From contig JAJZWQ010000032.1 in NCBI GenBank assembly GCA_021846605.1, forward strand, positions 1 to 23,146: a stretch of DNA of 23,146 bases. Direction: 5' to 3'. The stretch comes from Bacillota bacterium (lineage in GTDB: Bacteria; Bacillota_E; RBS10-35; JAJYVN01). This document shows, one piece after another, positions 21,663 through 23,146 of the stretch. The notes under the pieces were generated by a model, which was not told the DNA's origin, searched no databases, and saw only the letters and a program-made list of their open reading frames with translations. Numbering within the stretch: position 1 is the first letter of the stretch; each line of letters opens with the position of its first letter. The translations under genes were made by a program, and so were the position numbers.

Positions 21663-21748
21663 GCCGGGGTGGCGAAACGGCAGACGCGGCGGACTTAAAC
21701 TCCGCTGCCGGGAACGGCGTGCGGGTTCGAGTCCCGCCCCCGGCACCA
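21663..21748 (+). tRNA. tRNA-Leu (UAA anticodon)
   Basis: The acceptor stem GCCGGGG (21663-21669) pairs with CCCCGGC (21738-21744), followed by A and an encoded CCA. The anticodon stem GCGGA/TCCGC encloses CTTAAAC, giving anticodon UAA at 21696-21698. The variable arm is long (TGCCGGGAACGGCG), as in class II leucine tRNAs, and the T loop GGGTTCGAGTCCC is standard. It sits downstream of yabR, where other Bacillota also carry tRNAs. An integrase remnant follows, so the 3' end may have served as an attachment site. Confidence 0.96.
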
Positions 21749-21783
21749 TTGAGCCCCCAAGGGCTTGCGGGCATCCGACCAAG

Positions 21784-21845
21784 CGGCCCATTAGACGGCG
21801 GCCCGCCGACATCTAACGCGATGTCTAACGGGCCGTTGTTTGTTG
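21784..21845 (+). terminator. Inverted repeat with T-rich tail after the tRNA
   Basis: CGGCCCATTAGAC (21784-21796) and GTCTAACGGGCCG (21823-21835) pair over 13 positions with one wobble. The 26-base middle contains a further GGCGGCCCGCC palindrome. TTGTTTGTTG follows. This fits a terminator of the tRNA transcript, but an integrase core-site or arm-site role is also possible, since TCTAACG recurs inside it. Confidence 0.5.
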
Positions 21846-22305
21846 CCGAAGACCGTCTTCGGCGGCCGGGTCGTCCGGCGCCAGGATGTCGGGCCCGTGC
21901 ACTTTGTGCGGCGACAGCCCGCCGGGGCGCCCGTCCGCTCCGCAGATGCTTGGCGTAGTATGCCGATCGCATGGCGGGGGCCAGATCGCAGATCTTGACC
22001 TTGCCCAACGCTGGCAAGATGTGCAGGGTGATCGCGTTGCGGTAGCTCGCGACCGTTCCGGCCTCCAGGCCCGCGGTGGCGGCGCGAGTTTCCAACCATT
22101 GCGGCAGAAGTTCTTTCAGCGGCGTCTGGTCGGTCGGTACCAGTTCGCCCCTTGTGGCGGCCACGATAAAATTCGCTTCGACCAGCTTGGCCTTGGCCCG
22201 CTCACGCTCGCCGGTGGAGCGCCAGACCTGTCTCTTCTTGCCGATCACAGGATCGGGTACCCGGAGCACGACCTGCCAGACTCCGTTTCGCAATACCAGC
22301 GCCAT
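21825..22305 (-). pseudogene. Tyrosine integrase remnant (N-terminal part only, frameshifted)
   Basis: Reading leftward from ATG 22305 gives MALVLRNGVWQVVLRVPDPV, an arm-type DNA-binding domain, then a SAM-like core-binding domain with LKELLPQWLETRAATAGLE and TVASYRNAITLHILPALGKV, ending LRSGRAP. At about 21925 the family-typical continuation GGLSP appears in another frame, indicating a one-base frameshift. That frame stops at TAG (21825-21827). The whole catalytic domain with the R-H-R-Y residues is missing. The remnant points toward tRNA-Leu, as expected for an integrative element that used the tRNA 3' end. GC is slightly lower than in neighbouring genes. Confidence 0.75.
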
Positions 22306-22459
22306 CACCGCACCCTCCCCAAGTGGCGGCTGAATGGCCGGCGGCCAAGGGACTGGCGGGCGTCCGACGCCGTCGCGGGCGGCGTCCACTCGCCCCGCAG
22401 GAAGGCACAGAACTGGGCGGCGGGGATCTGGCGCAGGGGTGCATCCCACGAAAGTGGCG

Positions 22460-22905
22460 GTCATGCGACATTGCGCCGGCGGAGGGGTGCGAGTTGGCGG
22501 ACGGCTCCAGGGACGCCCCAGCGCTTCTCGATCCACCCCCCGCCATCGGCGAGCAGGCCGCGTAGCGCAGGTGCGCTCGTCCCGTGTCCTTGTCCACGTC
22601 CCGAGCCGGCCCCAGGGCCCGCGGCGGCGACCTTGGCCTCGCGCCATTCTCGCCCGGCCTCCACGCGCCCGCCGTCGACCTCCAGGACCAGGGTGTCACT
22701 GCCGGGATCGGGCCCGAGCCGGCAGGTGCCGGCAGCGGTGCGCGTTGCGCTCTGCGCCAGCGCGACCAGGAGATGCCCACCGTGGTGCGGTGCACGGTGT
22801 TGTCATCCAAGCGCACTTGGAGGAAGGCCCCGACGGCGTCGACCGCCACCGCGTCGAAGGCCCTGTCCACCCCGTCGCGTGCGGCCAGGTTTGGTTCATC
22901 ACATC
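22460..22905 (-). pseudogene. Frameshifted transposase remnant
   Basis: Pieces of one protein appear in successive frames on the - strand. They are NLAARDGVDRAFDAVAVDAV, then VRLDDNTVHRTT; after a frame change, VGHLLVALAQ and TLVLEVDGGRVEAGREWREA; then in another frame LGPARDVDKDTGRAHLRYAA; then GGGWIEKRWGVPGAVRQLAP. The VDGGRV...WREAKV segment resembles the first catalytic Asp region of DDE transposases of the ISKra4-like kind, which is a tentative family. At least two frameshifts and no start codon show it is dead. The 22306-22460 stretch between this and the integrase remnant shows no gene I can support. Confidence 0.5.
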
Positions 22906-23108
22906 TCCGCGCGGCCGTCTGATACCCCCGGCTTCAGCCGTGGGCTGGGCCGCGCGTTCCCTCCCTTGTGGTAAAATGGAGACGCACCTTGACAACAGAA
23001 CGTATGGCGTTGCGCCGAAGAATCCGTCGGCGCGTAAAACGTTCGCGGAACATACGGGAGATCGGCGTTGTCCAAAGGCACCGGCTTGCCGGAAACAGTT
23101 TCGGACAT
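22899..23108 (-). pseudogene. 5' end of an unknown gene, truncated by mobile DNA
   Basis: GGGAGGTGA gives a near-perfect ribosome site 8 bases before ATG 23108 (leftward). The protein starts MSETVSGKPVPLDNADLPYV and continues PRTFYAPTDSSAQRHTFCC with normal codon character to about 22975. After HKGG the frame reads through the IS200/IS605-like hairpin (PRLKPGVSDG) and stops at 22899. The native gene was probably longer and was cut by the element. I do not recognise the N-terminal 45 residues. The promoter would lie beyond or near the window end. Confidence 0.45.
22925..22944. mobile_element. IS200/IS605-like end hairpin
   Basis: CCCCCGGCTTCAGCCGTGGG folds as a 9-bp stem with one mismatch. 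This sequence style is typical of the subterminal hairpin at the right end of IS200/IS605 (TnpB-carrying) elements. No tnpA or tnpB is visible, so it is at most a leftover end. Resemblance is by eye only. Confidence 0.4.
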
Positions 23109-23146
23109 AAGCGTCACCTCCCTTGCCAGCCCCGCTATACGTGGGA

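Noticed and set aside
22973..23011. TTGACA at 22989 as a promoter
   Set aside because: No -10 at 16-18 bases, and it lies within the truncated leftward gene.

Overview
The window looks like chromosomal core DNA from a very GC-rich, endospore-forming member of the Bacillota. Gene order supports this: ispE-(MobA-like)-purR-glmU-prs ... rplY/ctc-pth-mfd-spoVT-(SpoVB/YabM-like flippase)-mazG-HU-yabO-yabP-yabQ-divIC-yabR-tRNA closely follows the Bacillus subtilis gcaD-to-yabR region. SpoVT, YabP and YabQ are restricted to spore formers. Coding GC is visibly very high, with frequent GTG and TTG starts. A deep high-GC lineage (Symbiobacterium, Thermaerobacter or Limnochorda type) is an inference; the genus cannot be read from the window.

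Layout. 1-4333: a tight + strand run of the ispE 3' end, a MobA-like nucleotidyltransferase, purR, glmU and prs, supplying isoprenoid precursor, UDP-GlcNAc and PRPP. It ends at a strong hairpin. 4371-5484: a convergent small membrane protein and an SDR oxidoreductase. 5500-7310: an island with clearly lower GC, holding a cysteine-rich two-repeat protein (- strand) and a divergent amidase_3-like protein (+ strand). 7320-8631: a cyclic-nucleotide-binding-domain protein whose 5' end lies at the island junction, then a rhodanese protein and a terminator. 8665-13864: a housekeeping promoter driving rplY, pth and mfd. 14143-17250: spoVT, the flippase-like gene and mazG. 17464-18977: HU, an inverted yabO, yabP and yabQ. 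19038-21633: an unusual D,D-carboxypeptidase-like protein, a small HTH regulator overlapping divIC, and yabR behind a consensus promoter. 21663-21748: tRNA-Leu(UAA). 21750-23146: decayed mobile DNA, with a frameshifted tyrosine integrase remnant, a frameshifted transposase remnant, an IS200/IS605-like end hairpin and a truncated gene.

How the genes fit together. Most are growth and sporulation housekeeping: nucleotide and cell-wall precursors, translation quality control, transcription-coupled repair, forespore control, septum formation and cortex/coat assembly. The least explained parts are the 5.5-7.3 kb island, the PBP-like protein with a C-terminal membrane anchor, and two upstream arrays of three short repeats at about one-helical-turn spacing (before the HTH-divIC pair and before yabR). 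I saw no CRISPR array and no recognisable defence system. Stretches over 300 bases without a confident gene are 7282-7415 plus its ambiguous surroundings, and 22306-23146, which is described under the pseudogene entries.
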